Below, piece after piece: positions 29,752-38,292 of a DNA stretch of 64,000 nucleotides. The first letter of the stretch is position 1, and every line of letters starts with the position of its first letter. This stretch comes from Nakamurella aerolata (GTDB lineage Bacteria; Actinomycetota; Actinomycetes; Mycobacteriales; Nakamurellaceae): the NCBI RefSeq assembly GCF_013002705.1, contig NZ_JABEND010000002.1, forward strand, positions 434,001 to 498,000, written 5' to 3'. A program made the translations under genes and the position numbers. The notes below the pieces were generated by a model. That model was not told the DNA's origin and searched no databases. It saw only the letters and a program-made list of their open reading frames with translations.

Positions 29752-32243
29752 CAACGCCAGCACCGCGCCGGATCGGCCGTGGCCGGGATGGTCTCGGCGT
29801 CAACGGCCGGCGACGACCCGCGCGACGGCTCGCCCTGGCTGCTGCGCTCACCGGGCTGACGGTGGCGGCGGTCATCGCAACCGCCCCGGCAGCATCGGCG
29901 CATGCCAATGGCGACAACGGTTCTGCCGCCGCCGGTCACGCTCGCCGGACCGCCCCGGCGCCGGCGGTGGTCGCGCCGCCGACCGGTACCGCCCCACGCA
30001 CACCAGCACAGCCCGCCGAGGGAACCACGGCGAAGCGCCCGCAAGCTTCCGGCAGTCAAACGTCCGCCAGTAGGCCGACCGGCAGCCAAGCAACCGGCAG
30101 CCAGGCAACCGGCGGCCAAGCAACCGGGAGCCAAGCAAGCGGCACCAAAGCTCCGGGCAACGGCACGGGAGAGACCGGCACGGCCGAGACCGGCACGGCC
30201 GAGACCGGCACGGGGGAGACCGGCACGGGGGAGACCGGCACCGGTGAGACGACCGGTGCCGTCCCGGCATCGACCGCACCGGTCCCCAGCAACGGCGTCG
30301 GAGTACCACCGGTTCCGGCCGGCGGGAGCGGCCCCGGCGACGGCGCCGACGGGACCGCGCAGGGAGTCGATCAAGAGGTCACCGGCGAACGCCGCCCGTA
30401 CCAGGGCGATCCCGAGGCCGAGTCGGCCCTGGTGGAGCGCGAGGACGACCGGCTGGCCGAAGCCCGCACCGTCGCGTCGCTCTCGCGCTGGTCAAAGGTT
30501 CAGCTCATCAGCCCGTATCGGATCGCCGGCAACGGCTCGTACACCCTGGTCCTCACCACCAGGGAAACCCCTTACACCATCGAGGATCTGCTCAAGCTTG
30601 CGCCGCAGACATTCGTGCGGCAGACCGACGGCGCCTACCTGCTCAGCGAGAACATCGTGATCGAGGCCGGCGCCGTGCTCAAGCTGCAGGCGCCGACCCG
30701 GCTGGTCATCAAGCTGGCCAGCGACGCCAAGGGATTCGTGTCGATCGTCAACTACGGAGGTCGCCTGGAGATCGCCGGCACCGACGCCACGCCGGTGCAG
30801 ATCACCTCGTGGGACCGCGCCAACGCAAAGCCGGACAGTACCACCACCGACGGACGCGGCTACCTGCGGTCGTTGGGTGGCCAGGTGGACTTCCAGCACG
30901 TGACGTTCGAGCAGCTCGGCTTCTGGAGCGGGCGTACCGGTGGCGTATCGCTGACCGGTACCGACCGGCCGACACCGGGAGCGCTCGACCGCACCGGCAA
31001 GGACATCGGCGAGCAGCAGCGCAAGGAGCGCGGCGCCGCCACCGCGCCGGGCACCGGCACCCCCGGACAGCCGGGAACCGATCAAACCGGTTCCACCGCA
31101 GCAGGTTCCAAGGACAAAGTCGCACCGGCCGGAAAGATCGAGATTCCCGAGGTGACCGGCGACCAGCCCGAGTACTCGTACGTCTCGGCCGCGATCTCCG
31201 ACGCCACCTTCTCGGACAATGTGTTCGGACTGTTCCTGTCCGGAGCCAACGGTGTCGACATCCGCAACAGCACCGTGCAGCGCAGCCAGGTCGACGGCAT
31301 CGTCATGCACCGCTACGTCACCAACATGGTGCTGCAGAGCTCGGTGACCCAGGACAACGCCGGCGACGGAGTGATTCTGTCAAGGGCCACCACCGGAGTC
31401 GTGCTCAGCGAGGTGACCGCGCAACGCAACTCGCGCAACGGTTTGAGCATGATCGGGCTGCCGCTCGCCACCGGGCCCAGCGCCACCGGAACCGCCACCG
31501 GCGACTACGGCAACAACTCCGTTGTCAGCGGGCGGTTCACCAGCAACGGCCGTTACGGCATCGAGGTGATCGGCGGCCGGACCATCGGTGTGCAGGCAAA
31601 TGTGGTGTCCGGCAACGCGATGGGCGTGGTGGTGCGGACCGGTGCCAACGGCGTCAGGGTGGTCGGCAACCAGGTGACCGGCAGCGCCAAGCAAGGCATC
31701 GTGGTGCGCGACCAGGTCAGCGGCGCCGTCGTCACCGGGAACTCGGTGGACGGCGGGCGAACCAGCGTCTACGTCCGCGACGGCAGCGCCGCGGTGGAAC
31801 GCAACACCCTGACCAACGCCGAACTGCATGCGGTCTCACTGATCGGTTCGGTGCGCGGCAGCACCGTCATGAACAACACCATCGCCGGCAAGGGGCCCAG
31901 CGCGGTGGATGCCGCCCGCAGCACCGGAGCCGACACTCGCAGCTTCGTCAACAACACCGACGGCTGGTCCGACACCACGCCGTGGTGGGTGACGCTGAAG
32001 AAGTACCTGCAGCCGATGACGATGATCTGGCTGGCGCTGCTCAGCCTGCTGTTGATCACCGCCTTGCGCGGGCTGCGTGCCCGCCGGCAGCAGCGGCACC
32101 CCTACGCGGACAAGCGTGCGGTGACCACCGACGACGACGTGGTGCTCCCGGCGCCGCCGGGCGCCCCCATGCCGCTCCACCCGCCGCGTCCGGCGCAGAG
32201 CCTGCGCCCGGCCGGTGCCGGCATTGCCGGCCGGGTCCGGTGA
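29748..32243 (+). CDS. membrane-anchored right-handed beta-helix protein (AlgG/CASH-like)
   Basis: An 831-residue exported protein with a signal peptide (ALAAALTGLTVAAVIATAPAASA). A disordered region with two repeat types follows (TGSQA units near 30078-30145; ETGTG units near 30171-30255). Residues ~255-700 are a right-handed parallel beta-helix with turns such as DGIVMHRYVTNMVLQSSVTQDNAGDGVILSR and several GNxVxG turns. A membrane segment (TMIWLALLSLLLITALRG, about 755-775) and a basic tail end the protein. The D/HGI(V/I)xxR turns recall the CASH-type helix of AlgG-like C5-epimerases; this link is inferred. It overlaps the glycosyltransferase stop and the next GTG (GTGA), so it probably tailors the polymer made upstream. 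Confidence 0.8.
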   Translation: MTTPAPRRIGRGRDGLGVNGRRRPARRLALAAALTGLTVAAVIATAPAASAHANGDNGSAAAGHARRTAPAPAVVAPPTGTAPRTPAQPAEGTTAKRPQASGSQTSASRPTGSQATGSQATGGQATGSQASGTKAPGNGTGETGTAETGTAETGTGETGTGETGTGETTGAVPASTAPVPSNGVGVPPVPAGGSGPGDGADGTAQGVDQEVTGERRPYQGDPEAESALVEREDDRLAEARTVASLSRWSKVQLISPYRIAGNGSYTLVLTTRETPYTIEDLLKLAPQTFVRQTDGAYLLSENIVIEAGAVLKLQAPTRLVIKLASDAKGFVSIVNYGGRLEIAGTDATPVQITSWDRANAKPDSTTTDGRGYLRSLGGQVDFQHVTFEQLGFWSGRTGGVSLTGTDRPTPGALDRTGKDIGEQQRKERGAATAPGTGTPGQPGTDQTGSTAAGSKDKVAPAGKIEIPEVTGDQPEYSYVSAAISDATFSDNVFGLFLSGANGVDIRNSTVQRSQVDGIVMHRYVTNMVLQSSVTQDNAGDGVILSRATTGVVLSEVTAQRNSRNGLSMIGLPLATGPSATGTATGDYGNNSVVSGRFTSNGRYGIEVIGGRTIGVQANVVSGNAMGVVVRTGANGVRVVGNQVTGSAKQGIVVRDQVSGAVVTGNSVDGGRTSVYVRDGSAAVERNTLTNAELHAVSLIGSVRGSTVMNNTIAGKGPSAVDAARSTGADTRSFVNNTDGWSDTTPWWVTLKKYLQPMTMIWLALLSLLLITALRGLRARRQQRHPYADKRAVTTDDDVVLPAPPGAPMPLHPPRPAQSLRPAGAGIAGRVR

Positions 32244-33616
32244 GCAGCGTGCGCCGGCCGCGGCTGGCAGCCGTGCTCGGGCTGGCCGCCAGCGTGGCGC
32301 TGGCGGCGGGGGCGGTAGTGCTGGTGCAAGCCAACCCTGGGGTGCTGGCAGCGCCGACCGAGCGTGGAGTAGCTGTCACCGCATGGCAACCATCGCCGCC
32401 GCCCAGCCTGGCCAGCCGGGTGTCGCCGAGCGCGGCGCCGTCCGGCTTGCCAGCCGTACCACCGGACTCCGGCCGGGTGCCGCGCCCCGTCGAACCGCTG
32501 CCCAGTGGTCCCACCGGCGCTCCGGCGTCGTCTCCCGGTGCCGGGCAGGGCACGCCGGCGCCCGACGCGCCGAAGACCGGGGCAGGCAACCCGTGGGAGC
32601 GACAGACCGAGGCCGCCAAGGACGCCGTCAACCAGCCTGGAATCGAGCGAACCGCACGACCGGGCGCCGTTGCCACCCCCGTCGTGCAACAGATCCGTTG
32701 CCCCGCAGGAGGTACCGGCGTCGGCAGTGCGGAAGAGCTGCAGGCCGCGTTGGCCGGGGCACTGCCCGGATCGGTGATCAAACTCCGCAAGGGTGTCTAC
32801 CCGGGGACCTTCACCACCAGCGTGTCGGGGACGCCGGAGCGGCCGATCTGGTTGTGCGGCAACGCCGACAGCATCCTGGACGCCGGCGGCGCCGATGGCT
32901 ACGGCCTGCATCTGGACGGTGCCAAGTACTGGCGCCTGAGCGGATTCGCGATGCGGAACGCACAGAAGGGCGTTGTCACCGACCAGACTACCGGGACCGT
33001 GATCAGCGGGCTACGGATCACCAACACCGGCGACGAGGCCATCCATCTGCGCAAGAACTCCACCAAGAACCTGGTGACGGGAAACGTTGTCGACGGCACC
33101 GGATTCCGGCGTGCCACCTTCGGCGAGGGCATCTACATCGGCACCGCGGAGAGCAACTGGTGCACGATCACCCAGTGCCGCCCGGACCGCAGTGACTACA
33201 ACACCATTGCCGGTAACACCGTCAGCCGGACCGCGGCCGAGGCGGTCGACATCAAAGAAGGAACCGTCGGCGGACTGCTGATCGGCAACAGCTTCGACGG
33301 CAAGGGCACGACCGCTGCCGACTCGCTGGTCGACGTCAAGGGGACGGCGTGGACCATCAAGAACAACACCGGCCGACATGCCCCGCTCGACGGCATGCAG
33401 ACCCACCAGATCCTCGATCGGTGGGGCGAGCGAAACCTGTTCACCGGCAACACGATCGCCATGCCGGCCAAGCCCGCGGCTGCGGTGGTGCAGGCCGCCG
33501 GTACCGCGGATCGTTACGGTATCGCCGTCCGGCCGGCCGCCGGCAACGTGATTGCCTGCGACAACAGCGTGAGCGGCGCCGATGTCCCGCTCAGCAACAT
33601 CGGCTGCCGGCGATGA
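32240..33616 (+). CDS. anchored right-handed beta-helix protein, lyase/epimerase type (paralogue A)
   Basis: A 458-residue protein with an N-terminal membrane anchor or signal (LAAVLGLAASVALAAGAVVLV), a Pro/Ala/Ser-rich spacer and, from about residue 150, a beta-helix. The helix opens with CPAGGTGVGSAEELQAALAGALPGSVIKLRKGVYPGTF, the typical first coil of PL6/pectate-lyase-like helices. Notable conserved parts are NTGDEAIHLR, FGEGIYIG, a CxxxxC pair in NWCTITQC and AVDIKEGTVGG. GTG 32240 overlaps the preceding stop by 4 nt. The next gene is a close paralogue. It likely acts on a polysaccharide outside the membrane; whether as lyase, epimerase or binding protein is open. Confidence 0.78.
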   Translation: MSSVRRPRLAAVLGLAASVALAAGAVVLVQANPGVLAAPTERGVAVTAWQPSPPPSLASRVSPSAAPSGLPAVPPDSGRVPRPVEPLPSGPTGAPASSPGAGQGTPAPDAPKTGAGNPWERQTEAAKDAVNQPGIERTARPGAVATPVVQQIRCPAGGTGVGSAEELQAALAGALPGSVIKLRKGVYPGTFTTSVSGTPERPIWLCGNADSILDAGGADGYGLHLDGAKYWRLSGFAMRNAQKGVVTDQTTGTVISGLRITNTGDEAIHLRKNSTKNLVTGNVVDGTGFRRATFGEGIYIGTAESNWCTITQCRPDRSDYNTIAGNTVSRTAAEAVDIKEGTVGGLLIGNSFDGKGTTAADSLVDVKGTAWTIKNNTGRHAPLDGMQTHQILDRWGERNLFTGNTIAMPAKPAAAVVQAAGTADRYGIAVRPAAGNVIACDNSVSGADVPLSNIGCRR

Positions 33617-33737
33617 ATCGCGGGCAAAGCCGTCAACGGTTCGGCGTTGTCGGCCACACTGTTCACACCCGAGTGCAGCTTCCCGCTGACCGCCGAACCA
33701 CGCCTGTACTCCACCGACCCAGCAGAGGATCTGGCAC

Positions 33738-35189
33738 ATGACGAGCAACTACCCGCAGCCCGGACCGCCACCGCGCCGGCGGGTTCCCGGTGCGGTGATC
33801 GGTTTCGGTGTCGGCGTTGTGGTGACGGCGCTCGCCGCCGGTGGCATTGCCATGGCGGTCAACGGATCCGACGACGGACCCAACCCGGCTGCCGCCACCA
33901 CCACGCCCGTCGGGTCCATCCCGTTGACCCCCCGAACCCAGGGCAGTTTCCCGATGACGCAGGGCGGCGCCGACCCGACGCCGCAGACCGGCGCGCTCGG
34001 CGGGGGCGCCCAGCCCGGCAGTGTCGGCAGCGGCAACAGCAACGGCAACGGCAACGGCACGGAAGACCCCACCGGAACGGCCGGCAGCGAGACGAGCAAG
34101 AACGGCACCGAGAGCACCGACGGCAGTACCGCAGGCGGCACCGGTAACGACCAGAAGGATCAGGAGGATCAGGAGGAGCAGCGGGACGGAAAGCCGCAGA
34201 ACACACCGGGTATCGAGGCCACCGCGAAACCGAGCACCGACGGTCTGCCGGCTGTGCAGATGGTGGAGTGTCCCGCCGGTGGCACCGCGGTGAGCAACGC
34301 CGACACCCTGAAGGCGGCGCTCGGCGCGGCCAGACCAGGGGCGGTGATCCGGCTGCAGGACGGGGTATACGAAGGCACCTTCACCCTCACCGCCTCCGGT
34401 ACCAGCGAGCAACCCATCTGGGTGTGCGGCGGACGCGGAGCCGTGATCGACGCCGGCGGAGTGAAGTCCGGTTACGGGTTCCATCTCGACAAGGCGAGCA
34501 ATGTCCGGCTGGTCGGGTTCGCCGTGCAGAACGCGCAGAAGGGCGTGATCGGCGACGGCACGTCGGGCAGCATCATCCAGCAGCTCAAGGTCTCGCAGAC
34601 CGGGGACGAAGCCATCCACCTGCGGGCCGCCTCGCAGCGCAACCTGGTGATCGGCAACGAGGTGTCCGACACCGGCAACCGCCGGGACAAGTTCGGCGAG
34701 GGCATCTACATCGGTTCCGCGGTCAGCAACTGGTGCAGGTACGGCGGCTGCCAACCGGACCGCAGCGACTTCAATGTGGTTGCCGGCAATCAGATCTCGG
34801 ACACCACCTCGGAAGCCGTCGACATCAAAGAGGGCACCGTCGGCGGCCTGTTGATCGGGAACAGCTTTGACGGTTCGGGCACCACCGCGGCGGACTCCTG
34901 GGTCGACGTCAAGGGCACGGCCTGGACCATCAAGGACAACACCGGGCGGGTGGCACCCCTTGACGGCTTCCAGACCCACCAGATCGAGGAGCGGTGGGGC
35001 GAGCGAAACCTGTTCACCGGCAACAAGATCGACGCGACCAACCCACCGGCGCCGGAGCAGGCGGACGAGAACGACGGTGAGCGTTTCGGGATCGCCCTGC
35101 GCCCGGACGGCGGCAACACCGTGCTGTGCAACAACACCGTGACCGGCCCAGGGGTGCCGCTGAGCAATGTCGAGTGCCGGCGCGGTTGA
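33738..35189 (+). CDS. anchored right-handed beta-helix protein, lyase/epimerase type (paralogue B)
   Basis: A 483-residue protein with one N-terminal membrane segment (VIGFGVGVVVTALAAGGIAMAV) after a short cytosolic Pro-rich start. A Gly/Asn/Thr/Asp/Glu-rich spacer follows, then a beta-helix nearly matching paralogue A. Shared parts include CPAGGTAV, QTGDEAIHLR, KFGEGIYIG, the CxxxxC pair NWCRYGGC, AVDIKEGTVGGLLIGNSFDG and RWGERNLFTGN. It follows paralogue A by 121 bp and closes the operon. The strongly conserved D/E-rich turns in both copies mark a common active or binding groove. The enzymatic role is inferred from fold and context only. Confidence 0.78.
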   Translation: MTSNYPQPGPPPRRRVPGAVIGFGVGVVVTALAAGGIAMAVNGSDDGPNPAAATTTPVGSIPLTPRTQGSFPMTQGGADPTPQTGALGGGAQPGSVGSGNSNGNGNGTEDPTGTAGSETSKNGTESTDGSTAGGTGNDQKDQEDQEEQRDGKPQNTPGIEATAKPSTDGLPAVQMVECPAGGTAVSNADTLKAALGAARPGAVIRLQDGVYEGTFTLTASGTSEQPIWVCGGRGAVIDAGGVKSGYGFHLDKASNVRLVGFAVQNAQKGVIGDGTSGSIIQQLKVSQTGDEAIHLRAASQRNLVIGNEVSDTGNRRDKFGEGIYIGSAVSNWCRYGGCQPDRSDFNVVAGNQISDTTSEAVDIKEGTVGGLLIGNSFDGSGTTAADSWVDVKGTAWTIKDNTGRVAPLDGFQTHQIEERWGERNLFTGNKIDATNPPAPEQADENDGERFGIALRPDGGNTVLCNNTVTGPGVPLSNVECRRG

Positions 35190-35492
35190 TCAGTCGCCGG
35201 CCGCGGCTGTGCCGCGGCTGTGCCGGTGGCCCGCCGCCACGTGTACCGAGCCGCGCCGTCCACCACACCTCAAACCTTGCCGGCACTGTCGGCACTGTCC
35301 GCACTGTGGGCACATTCACTGCGATTCCGGACGGATCGGGCGTGGCGGCCACTGTCGCATCGGCGGGCGATACACCGGCCCGAGGTTCGCGAGTAGCGTA
35401 GATCGCGCCGGCTCACCGGCAGCGGACTGCGGTTCTGCCCGGTGGCCCGCACCTGTGTGCAGTCAGCAGCACGAGCACGAGCGAGGAGAACA
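35190..35492. other. non-coding gap between polysaccharide operon and aldo/keto reductase
   Basis: It contains short CGGCACTGTC-type direct repeats (about 35280-35315). I see no clear terminator or gene. Confidence 0.5.
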
Positions 35493-36314
35493 ATGAGCCA
35501 GGTTCCGTCCATCACCCTCAACGACGGCAACACCATTCCGCAGCTGGGTATCGGCGTGTGGCAGGTGTCCGAGAGTGACATCGTCCCATCGCTGACCAAA
35601 GCGTTCGAGGTCGGCTACCGCCATGTGGACACCGCAGCGGCGTACGGCAATGAGGAAGGCGTCGGGCAGGCGATCAGGCAGTCCGGCCTGCCGCGGGAAG
35701 AGCTGTTCATCACCACCAAGCTGTGGAACGACAGGCACACCGACGCCAGAAAGGCCGTCGAGGAAAGCCTTTCCAAGTTGGGACTCGACTACTTGGATCT
35801 GTATCTGATCCATTGGCCGGTCCCGGCCAAGGACGAGTACCTCACCGCCTGGCGGGCGCTGGAGCAGATCAAGGCCGACGGACTGGCGAAGTCCATCGGT
35901 GTCTGCAACTTCAACCCCGGCCACCTTGCGAAGATCATCGACGGGTCGGACACCGTTCCGGCGGTCAACCAGATCGAGATCCACCCGACCCTCACCCAGA
36001 CCGCGGTGGTCGAGGACGACAAGCGCCTCGGTATCGCGACCGAGTCGTGGACGCCGTTGGGCGGCAAGGAAGATCTGGAGAATCCGACGATTGTCGCCAT
36101 TGCCGACAGGCTCGGCAAGACAGCGGCCCAGGTGATCATCCGCTGGCATCTGCAGCACGGCTTCATCGTCTTCCCCAAGTCGGTGACGCCGGAGCGGATC
36201 GAGCAGAACTTCGACGTGTTCAACTTCGAGCTCACCGATGAGGACATGGCCGCCATCGACGGGCTCAACGCCGACCGCCGTACCGGCCCCGACCCTGAGA
36301 CCTTCGGGGCCTGA
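35493..36314 (+). CDS. aldo/keto reductase (2,5-diketo-D-gluconate reductase type)
   Basis: A 273-residue TIM-barrel AKR with the full catalytic tetrad D46, Y51, K76 and H107 (GYRHVDTAAAYGNE, TTKLWND, LYLIHWP), the SIGVCNF motif and the NADPH-binding FPKSVTPERIEQN. It reduces carbonyls of sugars or small aldehydes with NADPH in the cytoplasm; the exact substrate is unknown. ATG 35493 has GAGGAGAAC upstream. It is followed by a strong terminator. It is a single gene just after the polysaccharide operon. Confidence 0.93.
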   Translation: MSQVPSITLNDGNTIPQLGIGVWQVSESDIVPSLTKAFEVGYRHVDTAAAYGNEEGVGQAIRQSGLPREELFITTKLWNDRHTDARKAVEESLSKLGLDYLDLYLIHWPVPAKDEYLTAWRALEQIKADGLAKSIGVCNFNPGHLAKIIDGSDTVPAVNQIEIHPTLTQTAVVEDDKRLGIATESWTPLGGKEDLENPTIVAIADRLGKTAAQVIIRWHLQHGFIVFPKSVTPERIEQNFDVFNFELTDEDMAAIDGLNADRRTGPDPETFGA

Positions 36315-36339
36315 CCGCCGGCGGTAACGCCAACCCGCC

Positions 36340-36372
36340 CGAACGCCCGGCAGCCTTGCTGCCGGGCGTTCG
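36340..36372 (+). terminator. terminator after aldo/keto reductase
   Basis: A perfect 15-bp stem, CGAACGCCCGGCAGC / GCTGCCGGGCGTTCG, with loop CTT. Confidence 0.85.
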
Positions 36373-36452
36373 TGCCGCTCCGCGCCCGGCACAACGGCAT
36401 CGAGGCCGGTGGCCGCACCGGTCGCCGGGGCGAGCGTGATTAGCTGAGTCGC

Positions 36453-37508
36453 ATGCGACTGGGATATCCGCTGGACTACGCCGGCGACCCGCGGGCGGCC
36501 GCCGACGGGGTGGCAGCGCTGGAGCGGGCCGGACTGGACGTGGTGTGGGTGGCCGAGGCCTATGGCTTCGACGCTCCCACCCTGATGGGCTACCTCGCGG
36601 CGCGCACCGATCGGGTGCAGATCGCCGCCGGCATCCTGAACGTGTACTCGCGCACCCCTGCGGCGATCCTGCAGACGGCCGCCGGGTTGGACAACGTCAG
36701 CCAGGGCCGGGCCATTCTCGGGCTCGGCGCGTCCGGGCCGCAGGTGATCGAGGGCTTTCACGGGGTGCCCTATACCCAGCCGCTGCGCCGGATCCGGGAA
36801 ACCATCGACGTGGTGCGGGCCGGACTGCGCCGGGAACGACTCAGCTACACCGGCCGCACGGTGACACTGCCGCTGCCGCCGGGTACCGGCACCGGCCTCG
36901 GCAAACCGCTCAAGCTGCTGACTCGGCCGGTGCGCGACCGGGTGCCGATCTACGTAGCAGCACTCGGCGAGAAGAGTGTGCAGACCACCGCGGAGATTGC
37001 CGACGGCTGGCTGCCGTTCCTGTTCGCGCCGGAACGGGCGAACGCCGTGTGGGGCAACGCTTTACGCGCCGGTGCGGCGCTGCGCGACCCAAGCTTGGGT
37101 GCCCTGGACATTGCGGCAGGCGGGCTGCTGTACCTCGGTGACGATCCGGTGGCGCAGCAGCGGGCACTGGATGCCGCCCGACCCAACGCCGCGTTGTACG
37201 TCGGCGGCATGGGTGCCAAGAACGCCAACTTCTACCACGAGCTGGTGTCCCGCTACGGGTTCGCCGAGCAGGCCGACCATATTCAGCAGCTATATCTCGG
37301 CGGCCGGCACCGCGACGCGGCCGCCGCGGTGCCGGAAGAGCTGCTGCGGATGACGAACCTGGTGGGGGACCGGGCCCAGCTGGCCGAGCGGGTCGCGGCC
37401 TACCGGAACGCGGGGGTGACGATTCTGAACGTGGCTCCTGCACCTGGCACCGATCCGGTGGATCAGCTGCGGCAGATGCGCGAGTTGGTGGACGGTTCAC
37501 CCGGCTGA
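36453..37508 (+). CDS. LLM-class F420-dependent oxidoreductase
   Basis: A 351-residue luciferase-like TIM-barrel protein starting MRLGYPLDYAGDP, with VWVAEAYGFDAPTLMGYLAARTDRVQIAAGI and RAILGLGASGPQVIEGFHG. Members of this actinobacterial group use coenzyme F420 to oxidise or reduce small molecules; the substrate is unknown. TTAGCT (36440-36445) ends 7 nt before the ATG and there is no ribosome-binding site, a leaderless layout. The next gene encodes an acetyltransferase 69 bp away on the same strand. Confidence 0.88.
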   Translation: MRLGYPLDYAGDPRAAADGVAALERAGLDVVWVAEAYGFDAPTLMGYLAARTDRVQIAAGILNVYSRTPAAILQTAAGLDNVSQGRAILGLGASGPQVIEGFHGVPYTQPLRRIRETIDVVRAGLRRERLSYTGRTVTLPLPPGTGTGLGKPLKLLTRPVRDRVPIYVAALGEKSVQTTAEIADGWLPFLFAPERANAVWGNALRAGAALRDPSLGALDIAAGGLLYLGDDPVAQQRALDAARPNAALYVGGMGAKNANFYHELVSRYGFAEQADHIQQLYLGGRHRDAAAAVPEELLRMTNLVGDRAQLAERVAAYRNAGVTILNVAPAPGTDPVDQLRQMRELVDGSPG

Positions 37509-37577
37509 GCCGCCTCGCCGCGGCACCGGGGGGATATCCACTGGCGCGCAGCGGTTGCCGGCGCGCAGGATGACGCG

Positions 37578-38198
37578 ATGACGACCAGCGAAACCGCGCC
37601 GCGGAACCTGCAGATCCGTCCGGAACGACCGGCCGACGCCGAAGCGGTGGCGACGGTGATCCGCGCCGCCTTCGGTGCCGAGGGCGACGAGGTTGCTGCC
37701 ATCTGGGCGGAGATCACCGCGGGGGAGTTGCCCCACCAGGGCCTGGTGGCGGTGACCGCGGACCCCGGCGACGGCGAACGGCTGGTCGGGCACGTCGGGA
37801 TCAGCCACGCCTGGCTCGACGCGCGGAAAGAACTGGTGGACATCACCGTGCTCAGCCCGTTGGCGGTGCTGCCGGAGCTGCAGAACAACGGCATCGGCAC
37901 CGCGTTGATCGCTGCCGCTACCGAAGCCGCGATCGCCGACACCCCGATGCTGGTGCTGGAAGGGTCGCCGAAGTACTACGGCGCCAGGGGTTTTGCGCCC
38001 GCCAGGGTGCACGGCATCCTTCCCGCCTCCGATCGCACCCCGGGACCGGCGTTCCAGGTGGTCTTCGGGCCGGGACATCGCGACTGGATGACGGGCCGGG
38101 TGATCTACCCGGACGTGTGGTGGCGGCACAATAGCGCCGGCCTGCGCGACCCGCTGCTGGCCGAACTGGAACAAGCCTTCGCCCAGCTGCCGGGCTGA
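37578..38198 (+). CDS. GNAT-family N-acetyltransferase
   Basis: A 206-residue GNAT protein. The acetyl-CoA-binding segment is LAVLPELQNNGIGTALI (Q/RxxGxG/A type), followed by LVLEGSPKYYGARGFAPA. This pattern is close to the YhbS-type subgroup. It transfers an acetyl group from acetyl-CoA to an unknown amine. It may be co-transcribed with the F420 oxidoreductase gene. The start ATG 37578 lacks a strong ribosome-binding site. Confidence 0.88.
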   Translation: MTTSETAPRNLQIRPERPADAEAVATVIRAAFGAEGDEVAAIWAEITAGELPHQGLVAVTADPGDGERLVGHVGISHAWLDARKELVDITVLSPLAVLPELQNNGIGTALIAAATEAAIADTPMLVLEGSPKYYGARGFAPARVHGILPASDRTPGPAFQVVFGPGHRDWMTGRVIYPDVWWRHNSAGLRDPLLAELEQAFAQLPG

Positions 38199-38292
38199 CC
38201 GACCGCCCGCTCCGGGCAGACCCCGGCGCGCGGCAGCGCGCCACGGCCCCGCAGTTGCGGCGCCACAGCGACAGCCTCAGGTACAGGCACTA

